Below the pieces are notes generated by a model, which made no database searches, had not been told where the DNA came from, and saw only the letters and a list, made by a program, of their open reading frames with translations. Source: Plazaster borealis (Eukaryota > Echinodermata > Asteroidea > Forcipulatida > Labidiasteridae). Taken from it: DNA of 64,000 nucleotides. Positions 24,478-36,494 of the stretch are shown here, one piece after another. Position 1 is the first letter of the stretch. Every line of letters begins with the position of its first letter. A program made the position numbers and the translations under genes. The stretch is from contig CM037472.1 of NCBI GenBank assembly GCA_021014325.1, positions 10,354,001 through 10,418,000 of the forward strand, read 5' to 3'.

Positions 24478-25369
24478 GTTACCACTAATATTAGCATGTA
24501 TAAATTCCTTAATTTAGTAGCAAACTATGTTGTTATACATACTCACAAAACAGAATGAGCAAATGAGCATCCACAATGTGCGGTGACGTCCGATCATTTA
24601 CATCCTGTCCATGGGGATGGTGAAACTGGCACGCTGTCCCTCATCCCGCCATTACTGAATATCAAGACTTTCAAACCAGTCATACTCCCTGTCCGATGAC
24701 TCCAGCTGCCTGGCACTGCAACAAACTATACACAATATTAGTATTGAAAGGTCTTCCATACACACTGAAATAAACTAAACAACATGAACCTAGGTACAAA
24801 CAACTTCATTTAATTTCACAACAGCAGGCATAAGACTATAAATTTTGTCAAAGAAAGAGAAAATATGACAAGACAAGGAAGATTTTTGTACTGTTTTTCA
24901 TGTTGTCAATGGCACAGCTGAGAACCCCCCCCCCCCCCAAAAAAAAAAATCAAGGAAATCAGCTGAAAGGTGGCATGCCTGCATAAAATGACAAATAATA
25001 AATGCATGCAAAAATTAGTTAGTGGCCTGACAATTCGACCCTAGCATGAGTCTTTCTCGAAAGGCTAAAAATTCATGAATAGTTTAACTCACCTATAAGG
25101 AGATATGGTCATCCATGTCGTTTGCTGTCTAATCAGGAATGTTATACAGAGGACACCTCTTTTTGTAAATTGTCCTCAAGTACAACTGGCTTGCTCACTG
25201 ACTCCAGCTGAATAAGAGATGAAAACAGAGAGGGCAATTTTTGTTTATGCAAGTTCGCCCCAAACAAGGCTTTAAGCTACTCTTGGTAAGGGGCTACAAG
25301 AAGAACGCAATTAAGATGAAAATAACTCAAGGGAGCTGAAAGTAGGAATTGATTTCTCCTCTTAAAAAA

Positions 25370-26520
25370 GCCTAGATTGTACGATGGAGGGAAACATGCA
25401 CCAGGCAAGGAGTTCAAAAGAGATGCAGCATGTGGAAAAAAACCGTTAGAATGAGTTCCTCATACTGAAAATGCCCATGCCTTGATTATACAGGGAGTTC
25501 ATAGTTGCTCTGTGAAATGAAAACCAACTTGTTGTGTTTCCAGGGGCCTTTCCGAACCTTGACATGTGCTCCGGCTCCCACTCTGGCTTGGACTTGGTCA
25601 TCAATTTTGGAGCCAGTGTACATTTTGCCCGGTGTTTCCAGCACATCAAACAGAGCTTGGAGCTGGACACTGCCCCGAAGCCAAGGATTAGAAAAAGGCC
25701 CCGGAAGAAAATCATTTTCCATAGCCATCTTTTTTTCAATCAAGGGGTGAACTCACATTTAATGATTTACTCATCGAAGCAAATCTGTGAATTGTGACTC
25801 AAAACCAAGTGACTCATCACTTGAAACAGACTCAACCATTTCCCACGTGACTCAAGACTTGATGACTACAACAGATAACTCACAACAATGCGACAATAAG
25901 AATCCATGTCAATGTAGCTGTAGGCAGCCAAACCAGTACCTCAGTCTTTATAATGAGGAGGGTGTCCTGTCTCTGTGATGAGTGTTGTTTGCTCCTATGA
26001 TCTCCAAGAAGGTGGTCAAGTAACCAGGTTTGAGTGCTCAGTCTCCCACAGCCAGGGCATCATAGTGTGAGGTCTTTTCCATGCAGCTTGCAAAACTAAC
26101 GACTGAAACAGAAACAGTTCTATAAATCTCAGTTACTTTTTACTTTGAAGTATGTCAAAGCAAAGAATAAAGTGGAAAGCATCCTCCAGCTATTTCCCTG
26201 CAAAATGGAGAGCAACGATATAAGTCCAGTCCAGTAAATAATCATGGGCATGAAACAGTCATTTTGGTTTCGTTAAAATGATGTTAACAAACATCCGATT
26301 CTTTCGCCTTTAATTCTACATTTATGTTATACTTTTAGAGACTTGTTTTGTACTTTCTTGGCGTCTTAGTGTTTTATTAGAGGTTATGTCATTTAAAAAA
26401 AAAAAAAGTTCATTTTCACTGCTTCTATAAAATCCACTGGGAAAAAAATTATCATGTTTTTAACGCGTTGAATAAAATTTGCGTTTCGAGTTGAATCTTG
26501 AATCTTGAATTCTCTTATTA
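25370..26520. other. No recognised gene; possible LINE tail at the right end
   Basis: At 25486-25797 open frames exist on both strands, none recognised, without convincing splice borders. Around 25790-25890 there is a GACTC-rich simple repeat. At about 26470-26515 AATAAAATTTGCGTTTCGAG is followed by TTGAATC repeats, which resembles the 3' tail of a CR1/L2-type LINE. Confidence 0.4.
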
Positions 26521-26879
26521 TCAAATTTCACTGCTAGGCGAGTCAGCAGCGGAAATATTTGCTGCTAACATTTGGATCCAGCAGCTAATAAGTGTAATAA
26601 CAGCAAGGTTAGCAAATTATTACATTCCGACTGACTTGGTTTTCACTGCTACAAATTAAAGCCGCAAAGTCAGCAGTGAAGTTAGCAGCAACTTTGTGAG
26701 AACATACCCAACTGAGTGCTTAGTCGGTCCTATGAGGTCACCACAGTGAAGGCTCGTTGCCCGAGTTACAGATGTAGGATGTGTAGTGGATTTTGTAGAT
26801 GCAGTCTGCTGAGGTCACTGCTTCTGTCCCAGGTTGACTCTCTAATCTGTTACTCCTCCGTGCAAAGCAGTGTCGTACA

Positions 26880-26998
26880 TGTACGTCTCGTGACTCTCGA
26901 GTACAACTCAAGTCACATTTACGATGACTCGGACTTGGGTTGGGAGTCACAATTTGGTCATGGACTCGGACTCAGTGTTGTAACTTGGGACTCAAGAA
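26880..26998. repeat. GACTCG/GACTTG simple repeat
   Basis: Irregular GACTC, GACTTGGG and GTCATGGACTC words fill the stretch. A related stretch lies near 25790-25890. It explains the open frame covering 26716-27039, which I do not accept as a gene. Confidence 0.55.
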
Positions 26999-27039
26999 AA
27001 AATTCAAATGTTAATTATTTATACTTATTAATTTCTTAA

Positions 27040-28040
27040 TAGAGCAAGACAAGTTCCCAAAGAACAAAATCTACCTAGCAAGTAGATATACACATGGTGT
27101 TACCGCAAACCAAATATATATATTGTTAATAGAGAACAGTGAAATTTCCCTTTGGAACGGCCACAACTTTTTAAAAGGTTTTGAGCTTGCAGGTTTCATT
27201 AACATTTCAACCATGTCTCCTGCTTATAGTCTTCATTTAGGGACTGACAAATCATTTCAAACAATGTATCCCATCGACATACCTGTAAACCCAGGTGAGT
27301 GGAAACTTTCACCATTGGTTGAGGGAAACTCGCCTACCCTCCCTCCCCCCCAAAAAACCCCCAAAAACAATCAAATCAAATAAATAAAATCAAAACAAAA
27401 ACAAAACAAAAAAACGAATACAAAATAACAAACAAACCATTTACTCAATAAAAATGACAACGATCAGAAACATCGAGTTTATCAAGAGTATAAACATAAC
27501 ACAAAAGTTCTCTTTATTTTTTAGATCACAAAATGAATTTAAAATGCAGATTTAAGAAACAACTACATCAATACATTAGTCACATATAATGTATGCTTGT
27601 TTCATTTTGAAAAGGGAGACAACCATTTTATTAGAGTTCAAGAACGACAAGGTTAAGAAACAGTTTACCCAGACTAAACACAAAACTTCTCTTTTAATTG
27701 TCAAATCACAGACATACATTTAAAGTGAAGGTTTTTTTTATATTATCAACAGATAACAAAATACAAAAGAAAGCTCAACGGAGCTCAAGGGAAATGAACA
27801 TTGAATGGAGTTGAGAACGACACAGTTCAGATACGGTTTTTTATCTGTAAATCAGTGGCGTAGCATTAGGGTTCTTGGCACCCAGGGAAAGATGCACCAT
27901 CACTCACATTGTCTCTAATGAATCTTAGCATTACTAAGAACCATGACCCACACCCAACTACACCCTTTCGGTTTTTTTAAACCTTAGTCGATTTAGCGTC
28001 TCCTATTAATGCTGTGCCCAGGACATGTTTGCTCGCCCCC
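27040..28040. other. AT-rich, no gene seen
   Basis: Contains an A-rich run of AAAACAAAATAAAATC-like sequence near 27360-27430 and a GTGGCGTAGC start word near 27868 like that of the element at 34262. No coding signal is visible. Confidence 0.5.
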
Positions 28041-28400
28041 TTAAAGGTAAGTTTAAAAATATAAATGCTCACAGATTTTTACATAACTAACATGGTATAG
28101 ATAAAGATGGTCATGGTGGAAAACCTCCCTTGAAATAGTTTTTCATTGAAATGCTGTAGTTTTTAGGAAATGACTAAAGCAATTAGCTTTTATCTCACGT
28201 GTCCAAAACCCGATGTTTGAAAACATTGAAAACGTATAATGGGGGTTTTCACTGATTTCTCATGACTCTGTGAAGACCGATTGAGCTTAAAATTTCACAG
28301 GTTTGTTATTTCATGTATATGTTGAGTCACATAAAGTGCGGATACAGGTCTTTGAAAGTTATCAATGTTATACATGTGCTTTTTAAAAGCTACACCACTG
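28040..28400. mobile_element. Degraded copy of the TTAA MITE family
   Basis: TTGAGCTTAAAATTTCACAG, TTTCATGTATATGTTGAG and GGTCTTTGAAAGTTA match the right arm of the elements at 36200-36366 and 48800-48937. The left end is too diverged to fix. Confidence 0.55.
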
Positions 28401-28671
28401 ATTGCACATACATTTGTTTTATTCTAATAGGTGCAAAATCAGTTAGAACAATAGACAAGAGTTTCAATGGAAAAGTTATTATATCAAAGCTTACACACAT
28501 CCCCAAGTTGTGACAAATTTTAAACAAGTTCAAGAATGAAAACACGGACTATCAAAACAAACATGTTTGTTTTAAGTTGTAATTTTGTCAAATCAAAAAC
28601 TGATTCAAAGAAAATGGTTAGTGAGACAAACGTATATCATGGCATCATCATCTTTATCATCATTATCAATT

Positions 28672-28857
28672 GTGGCGTGTCGTGGCCAAGCGGATAGAAC
28701 ACTGGACTCAAGCTCTTGTGTTTCTGATCAGCAGAGTGTGGGTTCGAGTCCCAGTCGTGACACTTGTGTCCTTAAGTAAGACACTTAACCATCATTGCTG
28801 CGTCCTTCGGATGGGACGTAAAGCTGTAGGTCTCGTGTGTTGTGTAATGCACGTAAT
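28672..28857 (+). mobile_element. tRNA-derived SINE, second family (S2)
   Basis: GTCGTGGCCAAGCGGATAG (A-box) and GTGGGTTCGAGTCCCAGTC (B-box) are followed by GCTGCGTCCTTCGGATGGGA, a body that differs from S1. The 57160-57527 copy is longer and shows the full S2 body. Confidence 0.8.
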
Positions 28858-30360
28858 TACAACGTTTATTGACATCACAATCAAATTGATCTACATGAAA
28901 TTTTGACAAGGTAAATGAACGTACAAAGGAGAAATATTATAGATTGGCACAATTTCACATTGTTGTCTTTAATTTTTAATCACAAAACAAATTCACAGTG
29001 AGGAATTGAAGAAAGAAACCAAAACAGCAGCATTGGCAAAAACAAAAATATACCCATATCAAGTTTGGACTAGGATTGCAGCAGGGGGAACTGCATTCAC
29101 TGCATGGAAGGGGCTTGTGCATGGTGGGCAAGTTGTGTTGCGAGCCAGCCAGCCAGCCAGCCAGCCACACCTTTTGGGCAGATTTATGCTTCATCATTAA
29201 GTCAACTCTCCTCAGACCGCAACAATAGCACGCCACATATCACGTTCTGCCATAGTCGCTGTGATCTCAACTGCGGAGGTTATAGCCCAGTGTCACAGCC
29301 CAGCTGGTCCATGTAGGTTAACGTCTGCCCACCTCGAAAAAGGCTACTCCATATGTACAGTGTCATAGGATGAGCTGGCGTGCAGCTAACTCTGAATGTC
29401 GTATGCAGTGTCCAACCAATCGCAGAGATCTGGTTCTGATAGTTGTGGAGATCCTTGGCAGGTTGCGGTAGATCGGTGCACCTCGTTCCCGACTTTCACC
29501 TCTTTCGTCTACCCAGGTGATCGACTTGGCTGGTGGGCAACTCTGTCGCAGACATATACCCGCCGGGTTGCAGCCGTCTTCCTGCCATCTTCAGGGTCAT
29601 CCAGATGTTGCTTTTAAATGCAGAGTGTTTGACAATGTTTGTCATCAAAACCAACCAGGCCTGCTGCAATGACTATTTCTCAAGATACAGTGGTTCTCTA
29701 CCTTTGCTTCTACAGTCTCCTCTTGTGATGACACTAGATATTTGAAGATGATTCAAATGAAACACAAGACCCAACTAGACAAGTAAAACAGACTGAATAA
29801 CAAGTAGGTACAATTTTAGCAAGAGGTCAAGAACAGACTTAAGACAAACACAAGACTGGCAACACCATAAGACTGACACAATACAAATTAATTAAATATT
29901 TATCCAGTCAGTTTCCCTTCCAGTTTATTACTTGATATAACAAAATAACACCACACATTAATTTAAAAACTCTGGCCATTTTAATTTGAATTAAAATTAT
30001 AATTGTTATTGTCTGCATCATAAAAATACAGAAATTTAGTTTCCATTGGCGCATTGGAGAACGGAAAAATTCATTTGATTAATAAACAATAATTCATCCA
30101 AAAAAGTTACACAGATTAAAAGGAAAGAAATAATTATACACTTTAATTAAAAAACTGCTGACACACTAGAAAGGTTACAAAGTTTTACAATGGACGGGAA
30201 AAACCTACAGCGAGCAAACATTCAAATAAATGCCCCTAATACGCAAAAATTGTCAGAAACATGTTTTGTGTTTATTCAGAAGAGTACAAGAAAAAGACAC
30301 ACAATTTTGAATCAATAGCGAGTCCGGCAATCTTTAGGTTTCTACAGAGCACCTACACAA
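28858..30360. other. No gene seen; CAGC microsatellite
   Basis: A (CAGC)n run lies at about 29142-29166. The stretch 29200-29620 is less AT-rich than its surroundings and has open frames without recognisable domains; a decayed LINE is possible. The remainder is AT-rich. Confidence 0.45.
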
Positions 30361-30520
30361 CATTGGTATCGATAGAAAGCTTGAAACATGGGTAATTCAA
30401 ACATTGGTATCAATAGAAAGCTTGTACATGGGTAATTCAACTATTGGTATCAATAGAAAGCTTGTAACATGGGTAATTCAAACATTGGTATCAATAGAAA
30501 GCTTGTAACATGGGTATAAT
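30361..30520. repeat. 41-bp tandem repeat, 4 copies
   Basis: The unit is ATTGGTATCAATAGAAAGCT followed by TGTAACATGGGTAATTCAA, copied four times with single-base changes. Confidence 0.9.
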
Positions 30521-31041
30521 TTAATGAAAACAATTAATTTCATAGCTTAATTTTTACAAGGTTGCGCTCATTTAAAGATTTTTTTTTAGGGGGGGGGGGG
30601 TTTGTCAGCTTTCACATTTTTTTCTCAAAATTTTAACTTGAAAACTTATACAACTTGTTTTGGGTAAGAAATTGTACCACATTTCAAATACTGCACAAAA
30701 CCAGAAGAGATGGATTTCATTGAAGATTTTTTTTTAGCTTCATACCACTACTTTGGATGGCTATTTTATTATTATGTCAAACTAACCAAAAGTTGTTTTT
30801 ACCTTTAATTCTACTACAACCTCCAGATCTCCACAAGCATCGTCTTTCAGGAGCTGATACGAGTAGACAATGTCATCTTCGTCAATGTTATATTACACCA
30901 GTCTGGATAGCGGCTACCAGGAACCTGATATACTGTGGAAGAAAAAGTACACCTGCTATTGGTAAAAGGTATTCAATTCAGTTCAAGAAACATTCTTTGC
31001 ATATAAAAAATTGCAATAATGCAAGAGTACAACCGAAGTTA

Positions 31042-31390
31042 TTAAAGGGTCTGTAAACGTTTGGTAATGACTCTGAAAATTAATGGCAATCAAAACTTAC
31101 TTGGTAAGAAGTACAGCAGCTTTGGATAGAACTGAAGTACTGCAGTCATGGAAATAGATATCACTTTTTATCGCTAAAAAATTGAATCTGAGAAGCCTTA
31201 CTGACAGTAACGTTTCTCAAATTGTGTATTCCAATTGCAAATTATTCTTCCTGTGTGGACATAATCACTCACTAAAACCTACCACCTTTTGAAATGAAAT
31301 TTTCACAGGTTAGTTTCATGGTATATCTACAACTATAAAGGATTGAAACAAACAGTGGGCTCCAATTACCAAACGTATACAATCCTTTAA
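31042..31390. mobile_element. MITE with TTAA borders (family variant)
   Basis: It begins TTAAAGGGTCTGTAAACGTT and ends with the near-complement ACGTATACAATCCTTTAA. The TIR interior GTTTGGTAAT is shared with the 34986 and 51740 elements, but the centre differs. No open frame. Confidence 0.8.
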
Positions 31391-31437
31391 CAGAAATGGG
31401 CGAATGGTGTTAAAAGTAGCTGCTTTCTAACAAATGT

Positions 31438-31530
31438 GCCATGTCGTTGTCGAGCGGTCAAGCGCACTGAACTCAAGCTAGGGTGTTTCTGATCAGCAGA
31501 GTGTGGGTTCGGGTCATTAGGCTGGCTACA
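31438..31530 (+). mobile_element. SINE S2 fragment
   Basis: GTCGTTGTCGAGCGGTCAAG and GATCAGCAGAGTGTGGGTTC match the tRNA-like head of the 28672 SINE. It stops just after the B-box. Confidence 0.65.
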
Positions 31531-31549
31531 GACCTATGGTGGGAAAGAG

Positions 31550-32010
31550 GTTGTAATGTTGATCCTAACCCTTCATTAACCAGTGGCAACAGTACTCCAT
31601 TACATGACGTATAGTTGTCTTATACAGGTAGAGAGTAGCATCAGGAGGTAAGAACTTCGGAGCTCGATAAAGACAACCAACTCACATTGAAACACTCTTT
31701 GCAATGCCTGAGATATATACCTCTCCCAACTAGCAAACAATGTCAAGTCCAAGGCTGCAAAGATCCTATGATTTAGGCAAAATCGATGGGCCTTAAGAAT
31801 AGATATAAAGGTATCATCTCTAGAGCGAGAAAGAGACAGTAGTTTAGTTTTCTTTGCATTAAAGGTAACTAGTCGAAGGTTCCCCCATCCACTTCAGCGT
31901 GCTTTCTAAATCATTATTCAGTGAGAGACACACCTCACAGCAAGAAGTGTTGGAAGAGTTAAGGGAGACACAGTAGAGGGTTGAATCATCAGCATACATG
32001 GCGCGCTGAG
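31550..32010 (-). pseudogene. LINE reverse-transcriptase fragment (CR1/L2-like)
   Basis: On the minus strand, starting near 32005, the sequence reads AMYADDSTLYCVSLN, the RT catalytic box with YADD. It is followed across frameshifts by AKKTKLLSLSRSRDD, by pieces matching the thumb region, by DATLYLYKTTIRHVMEYC near 31610 and by a following CHW. Both ends are missing and stops are present. The order and style fit a CR1/L2-type LINE, but the clade is an inference. Confidence 0.7.
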
Positions 32011-32942
32011 ACAAAACTTAATGCAAATGAGTGAACATTAAACAATTTTTGTTCAAAATTCACAAAGGATTTACAAAGTTTGAAGCCGAATATTTTGAGC
32101 TTTTAAAAGCCAAAACCTTCCTCCACTATTGTAAAGCTCATTTCTCTGCAACCATGTATGATGAAACGTAAATCTCATGTCACCAACCTCTCTTGAGATT
32201 AAAGCGAAAACAAGAACATGCCCTCACATGAATAAATTATAAATGGATGCACCCGTGTGGTGACCGCGTTTGTCCAAAAGGTGAAAGTTTATCGGAAGTT
32301 TCCTCATCTATTAAATAATGTACTTAAGTTTTTTCAAATGAAAAACCTCATATTCCTCGAAATTTTGAGGCATTTTATTGTAATTTAAATGCTGTATTTT
32401 TTAGTATTTTTCATTTGTTAAAGTTTGGCCCCCTTTAAACACGACAGATACAAATAACTAAAAAGGGTGTCAGTGGACTTGCTACATTAAAAAGGGAATT
32501 TTAGGCACATGAAATTCAATAGTAAAGATATGTGTGACACAAACTCGCCCTAAATAATTAATTACTAGCTTATTTTCATTTCGACTGTGTTCAATTTGGC
32601 GTGCATTTGAATGTATTTTCTTTGTAGTTTTGCCAAAAAACTCAAATCAAAATAGAAAAGCCCGCCAAGGATTTTGTGCACAATATGTAGCGCCATCTAC
32701 GGTCCTGGTGGGAGCTTCAGCAGTTCAGAGTTTGATTATCATCTTGACCATCGATTTTGATACTTTCTAAGAGTCATTTCCAAACTAATATGTCGCAATT
32801 TCATTTACAGATATTATAGAACAACACCTACCTTTTTAAAATGTGTACTTGTCGCAACAAACAGGGTTCACATAAAGTGATTTAAGGGCACTTTTTCTGA
32901 GTCGCTGTCAAATCCATCTTCAACAAGTGCGGCCATGCTGCC

Positions 32943-33690
32943 GGAGAGATACGCTCTTGCGTCAATGACACTGAGGGCGCTGTTTGCTTCAGTGCGGCAT
33001 TTAAATTACAAAACATTGAGCATGGGAGGTGTGGCTTCCGTAATACCTCAAAATGTGTTGAAATTTTTTTGATGCGAGGTTAATTTGATTGCCAAACACT
33101 ATTCACTGCCTCAGCACTTACTCAAATCTAATAAAGTTTTTAACACAAGTATTTATTTGTTCTCAAAAAGTTGAAATGAGCAGTGAAACAAACTTATGGA
33201 AAAACTGAGTGGATGATGGGAGGCGGTGGGGGGGGGGGGTAAAGTACTTAGTGCATGGAGATCATGTGGCATAGCCAGGGGGAACTTGGAAGAGGGTGTG
33301 GGTGCTGGAGAGATACGCTGTGGCGTCACATGACACTGGGGGCGCTGTTTGCTCCTGCGGCACTTAAATTACAAAACATTGAGCATGGGAGGTGTGGCTT
33401 CCGTATATTCCCTCGAAATGTGTTGAAAAAGTATTGATGCGACGTTAATTTGATTGCCAAACACTATTCACTGCCTCAGTCCTTACTCAAATCTAATAAA
33501 GTTTTTAACACAAGTATTTATTTGTTCTCATAAAGTTGAAATGAGCAGTGAAAAAAGCTTATGGAAAAACTGAGTGGATGATGGGAGGCAAGGGGGGGGG
33601 GGGTGGGGGGAGTAAAGTACTTAGTGTATGGAGGTCATGTGGCATAGCCAGGGGGAACTTGGAAGGGGGTGTGGGTGCCCCCCCCACTCA
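32943..33690. repeat. ~365-bp tandem duplication
   Basis: GAGAGATACGCT..GGGCGCTGTTTGC, AACATTGAGCATGGGAGGTG, GCCAAACACTATTCACTGCC and GGATGATGGGAGGC recur in order at about 32943-33303 and 33308-33690. Each unit ends with a G run and CATAGCCAGGGGGAACTTGG. Divergence is small but visible. Confidence 0.88.
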
Positions 33691-34261
33691 AACACTCATA
33701 GTGAGTCATTGTTAAAAGGGCATCATAAACCTATCAACCAAAAGTTTTTGTTTGAGCTTGAAATTTGACACAGAACCTCCCCAATCACCCATTCTTTACA
33801 TATTCTTAACACTTGCATTTGAATGTTGAGTTTACCATAGAGCGAGTGTTATTGGATGATTTGAGCCCTCTACAGACCAAAATAATTATCAGTGAGTAGA
33901 AGTTAAAGGACACTTCTCATGGTCGCCTCGCTCTGCTTACAGTATTTTATGAAGTAGGCCTACTTGTCGTGGTGTGGCCCTCTAATTATCTAACTAATCA
34001 TTGATAACACTGCCTACTAACTTGCAATAACTCAACTGGCTTCCAAAGTGGATGATTTCATAGAGAAATATTTATTCACCTGAAATTTCTTCTTTTATGA
34101 ATCATTGTAACAAAAAGTTATTTCAGAAATATTTTAATTTATTCTGTACATCATTAATTTATTTTAAAGTTTGTTTTACCTTAACAAAAAGCAACTACAA
34201 CATACAGATCTCAAAGTACAAAAACGTAACTACGTAACTTCCAAATGTTCTTTTTCTCGAA
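33691..34261. other. No gene seen
   Basis: AT-rich sequence without recognisable repeats apart from one TAGGCCTA palindrome near 33956. Confidence 0.5.
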
Positions 34262-34435
34262 GCAGTGGCATAACCAGAAAGTGTGGAGAAGGGCAGCAGC
34301 CCACCCCCACCCAGAACTCTTCCCCTTGCCCCCTCCCCAAATGAGATTCCCCCAAAAAAGAATGGTTTGATACATTAAATAGCCCCCTAAATTATGTCTC
34401 CCCCCTCAAATGAAATTGTCTGGTTACGCCTCTGC
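34262..34435. mobile_element. Small TIR element
   Basis: Starts GCAGTGGCATAACCAGA and ends with TCTGGTTACGCCTCTGC, a 17-bp inverted repeat with two mismatches. The interior is C-rich. 174 bp, non-coding. Confidence 0.7.
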
Positions 34436-34834
34436 CTCCACCTCAATCTCATCACTTGTTACTTGTAATATCAGAAAGCACACACAGCATGCCTAAACAT
34501 GATATGTACTAACTTACTGGTTTCTCTAGAAAAAGTAAAGCAAACAAAACACTGAATAGTACATTCGTAGCTGTCTTTTTTGGAGCTAGAATCCTTTCAG
34601 TATATTCACCCTTCATAATGTAGATGAAATTTTACACTGGCAGGATTTCCGAAAGACAGATGTAAAAGCTTGACACAATTTGTGTAAGAAAATATTGTAA
34701 ATTGTACACCGGGGATGAGATTTGCCAAATGTGAAAATTCCTGGAAAAATGGCTTGCTGGCCTGGTTTCCCCCTTATTCTAGATTCGGGAACCTCCCAGT
34801 CGTTACAATTATTTTAGTTTACCCTTACACCGAT

Positions 34835-34915
34835 GGCTTCTTGGGTAGGAATCGAACCTACGACCCCCCGTATTCTAGAGCAGATGTCTTTACCACTTGA
34901 CCACCGAGCGTGTCC
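34835..34915 (-). mobile_element. tRNA-derived SINE head (family S3)
   Basis: On the minus strand GGTGGTCAAGTGGTAAAGAC is an A-box region and CGTAGGTTCGATTCCTACCC a B-box. A matching body lies to its left (down to about 34690). Related to 18335-18530. Confidence 0.6.
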
Positions 34916-34985
34916 AGTTTCAAGAGGTTATACATAACCAATCACTTATTCCTAATTAAAAAGTAATTTATAATAAGAGAAGAAC

Positions 34986-35323
34986 TTAAAGGCACTGAAC
35001 ACGTTTGGAAATTGTCAAAGACCAGTGTTCTCACTTGGTGTATCCCAACATATGCATAAAATAACAAGCCTGTGAAAATTTGGGCTCAATTGGTCATCGA
35101 AGTTGCAAGAAAATGATGAAAGAAAAAACACCCTTGTTGTACAAAATTATTGTGTGTGCTTTCAGATAGGAATAAAAACTTCTTGCAAGAAGTTTTTATT
35201 ATCAAAAGGAGTCGTTTCCTACAATGTTTTATACTATCAACAGCTCTCTGTTGCTTGTTACCAAGTAAGTTTTTATGCTAATAATTGTTTTGAGTCATTA
35301 CCAAACGTGTACGATACCTTTAG
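34986..35323. mobile_element. MITE, TTAA family
   Basis: The left end is TTAAAGGCACTGAACACGTT; the right end carries ATTACCAAACGTGTACGATA then CCTTTA. An internal short hairpin (ACTTCTTGCAAGAAGT) lies near 35178. The size and TTAA edges suggest a non-autonomous piggyBac-type element; that class is inferred. Confidence 0.85.
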
Positions 35324-35894
35324 TTCATTATCTCTGGCGAAAATATGACTTATGCAATATGTGACGATTTTAAACCTTTTATGGTGTAAAGTTGACAACA
35401 AACTTTATCATATGAATCCAAAATTGGCAGTCTATTTCTCTTTTTGAAATACAGATGTAAACAATTATACAAATTATTGAAAGCAATATTATTTTTCCAT
35501 CTCAATCTTTTTCTTAAATAAAGTTTATAAATTTTCTCTTCACAACTTTTAACTGTACATAAATAATTTGATAATTTATTGCATTGGAGAAAGTAAAATA
35601 AACAAAACACTTTTTTTCTTTTTTTCTCACTCCTAAATGCATCAGTAAGATCACTTCTTCTTTTTTGAAATACTTTTAAATACTTTAGCGCAATTTGTAA
35701 CCATAATTTATGAAATGGTGTCAACATAGTTATCATACATTCTGGAATAAAGAGATGAGCCTGCAGTATAATTGTTGTTACTATTTATGCCAGAGCAATC
35801 CAAGTCCAAAAAGGAAACTATTACTTTCCCAACACTTTACAATACATTCAGTTTCTTATCTCGTGGTCTTAAATTCAAACTCACCTATCGCTTT
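35324..35894. other. AT-rich, no gene seen
   Basis: A minus-strand open frame over 35350-35736 is Lys/Leu-rich with no domain. I regard it as chance in AT-rich DNA. Confidence 0.5.
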
Positions 35895-36366
35895 TTAAAA
35901 GCACTGAACACGTTTGGTAATTGTCAAAGACCAGTATTCTCACTTGGTGTATCCCAACATATGCATAAAGGAACAAACCTGTGAAAATTTGGGCTCAATT
36001 GGTCATCGAAGTTGCAAGAAAATGATGAAAGAAAAAAGCATAAAAACTGACTTGGTAACGAGCAACAGAGAGCTGTTGATAGTATAAAACATTGTGAGAA
36101 ACGACTCCCTCTGAAATAACGTTGTTTTTAAGAAAGAGGTAATTTCTCACTAAAATGATAAAAGACTTCTTGCAACAAGCCTTTTATTCCTATCTGAAAG
36201 CACACATAATTTGTACAAGGGTGTTTTTTCTTTCATAAATTTCTTGCAACTTCGATGACCAATTGAGCCCAAATTTTCACAGGCTTGTTATTTTATGCAT
36301 ATGTTGGGATACACCAAGTGAGAACACTGGTCTTTGACAATTACCAAACGTGTTCAATGCCTTTAA
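35895..36366. mobile_element. MITE, TTAA family, foldback chimera
   Basis: The left ~150 bp is the left arm of the family. The sequence then switches to a near-complete reversed copy, ending GTGAGAACACTGGTCTTTGA, CAATTACCAAACGTGTTCAA and TGCCTTTAA. The two ends are therefore inverted copies of each other over about 150 bp. Confidence 0.85.
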
Positions 36367-36494
36367 AGTCCAAACATATAGGTGTGAAGTGACTTGGGAG
36401 AGGACATTATCGGAGGATTTGAGGTCACCATTAGGCAAGTGGGCCTAATGATAGTCACCACCACATATCGGAGGATGGAGGTCACCTGCAGGCA

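Larger units (their letters stand above)
20331..25369. repeat. 2.5-kb near-identical tandem duplication
   Basis: Unit 1 is 20331-22847 (2517 bp) and unit 2 is 22848-25369 (2522 bp). They differ by a handful of substitutions (for example near 20528/23041 and 20672/23189) and by a longer C/A run in unit 2 near 24926. Both begin GAAAAACATGCATAAG. Each unit holds one reverse and one partial forward S1 SINE and two copies of a dispersed word (ATTTCGACCCTAGCA and AATTCGACCCTAGCA). No gene is seen. The event is recent, or it is an unmerged haplotype in the assembly. Confidence 0.95.

Noticed and set aside
26716..27039. 107-codon plus-strand frame
   Set aside because: Its second half is a GACTC-type simple repeat, and no start or splice evidence supports it.
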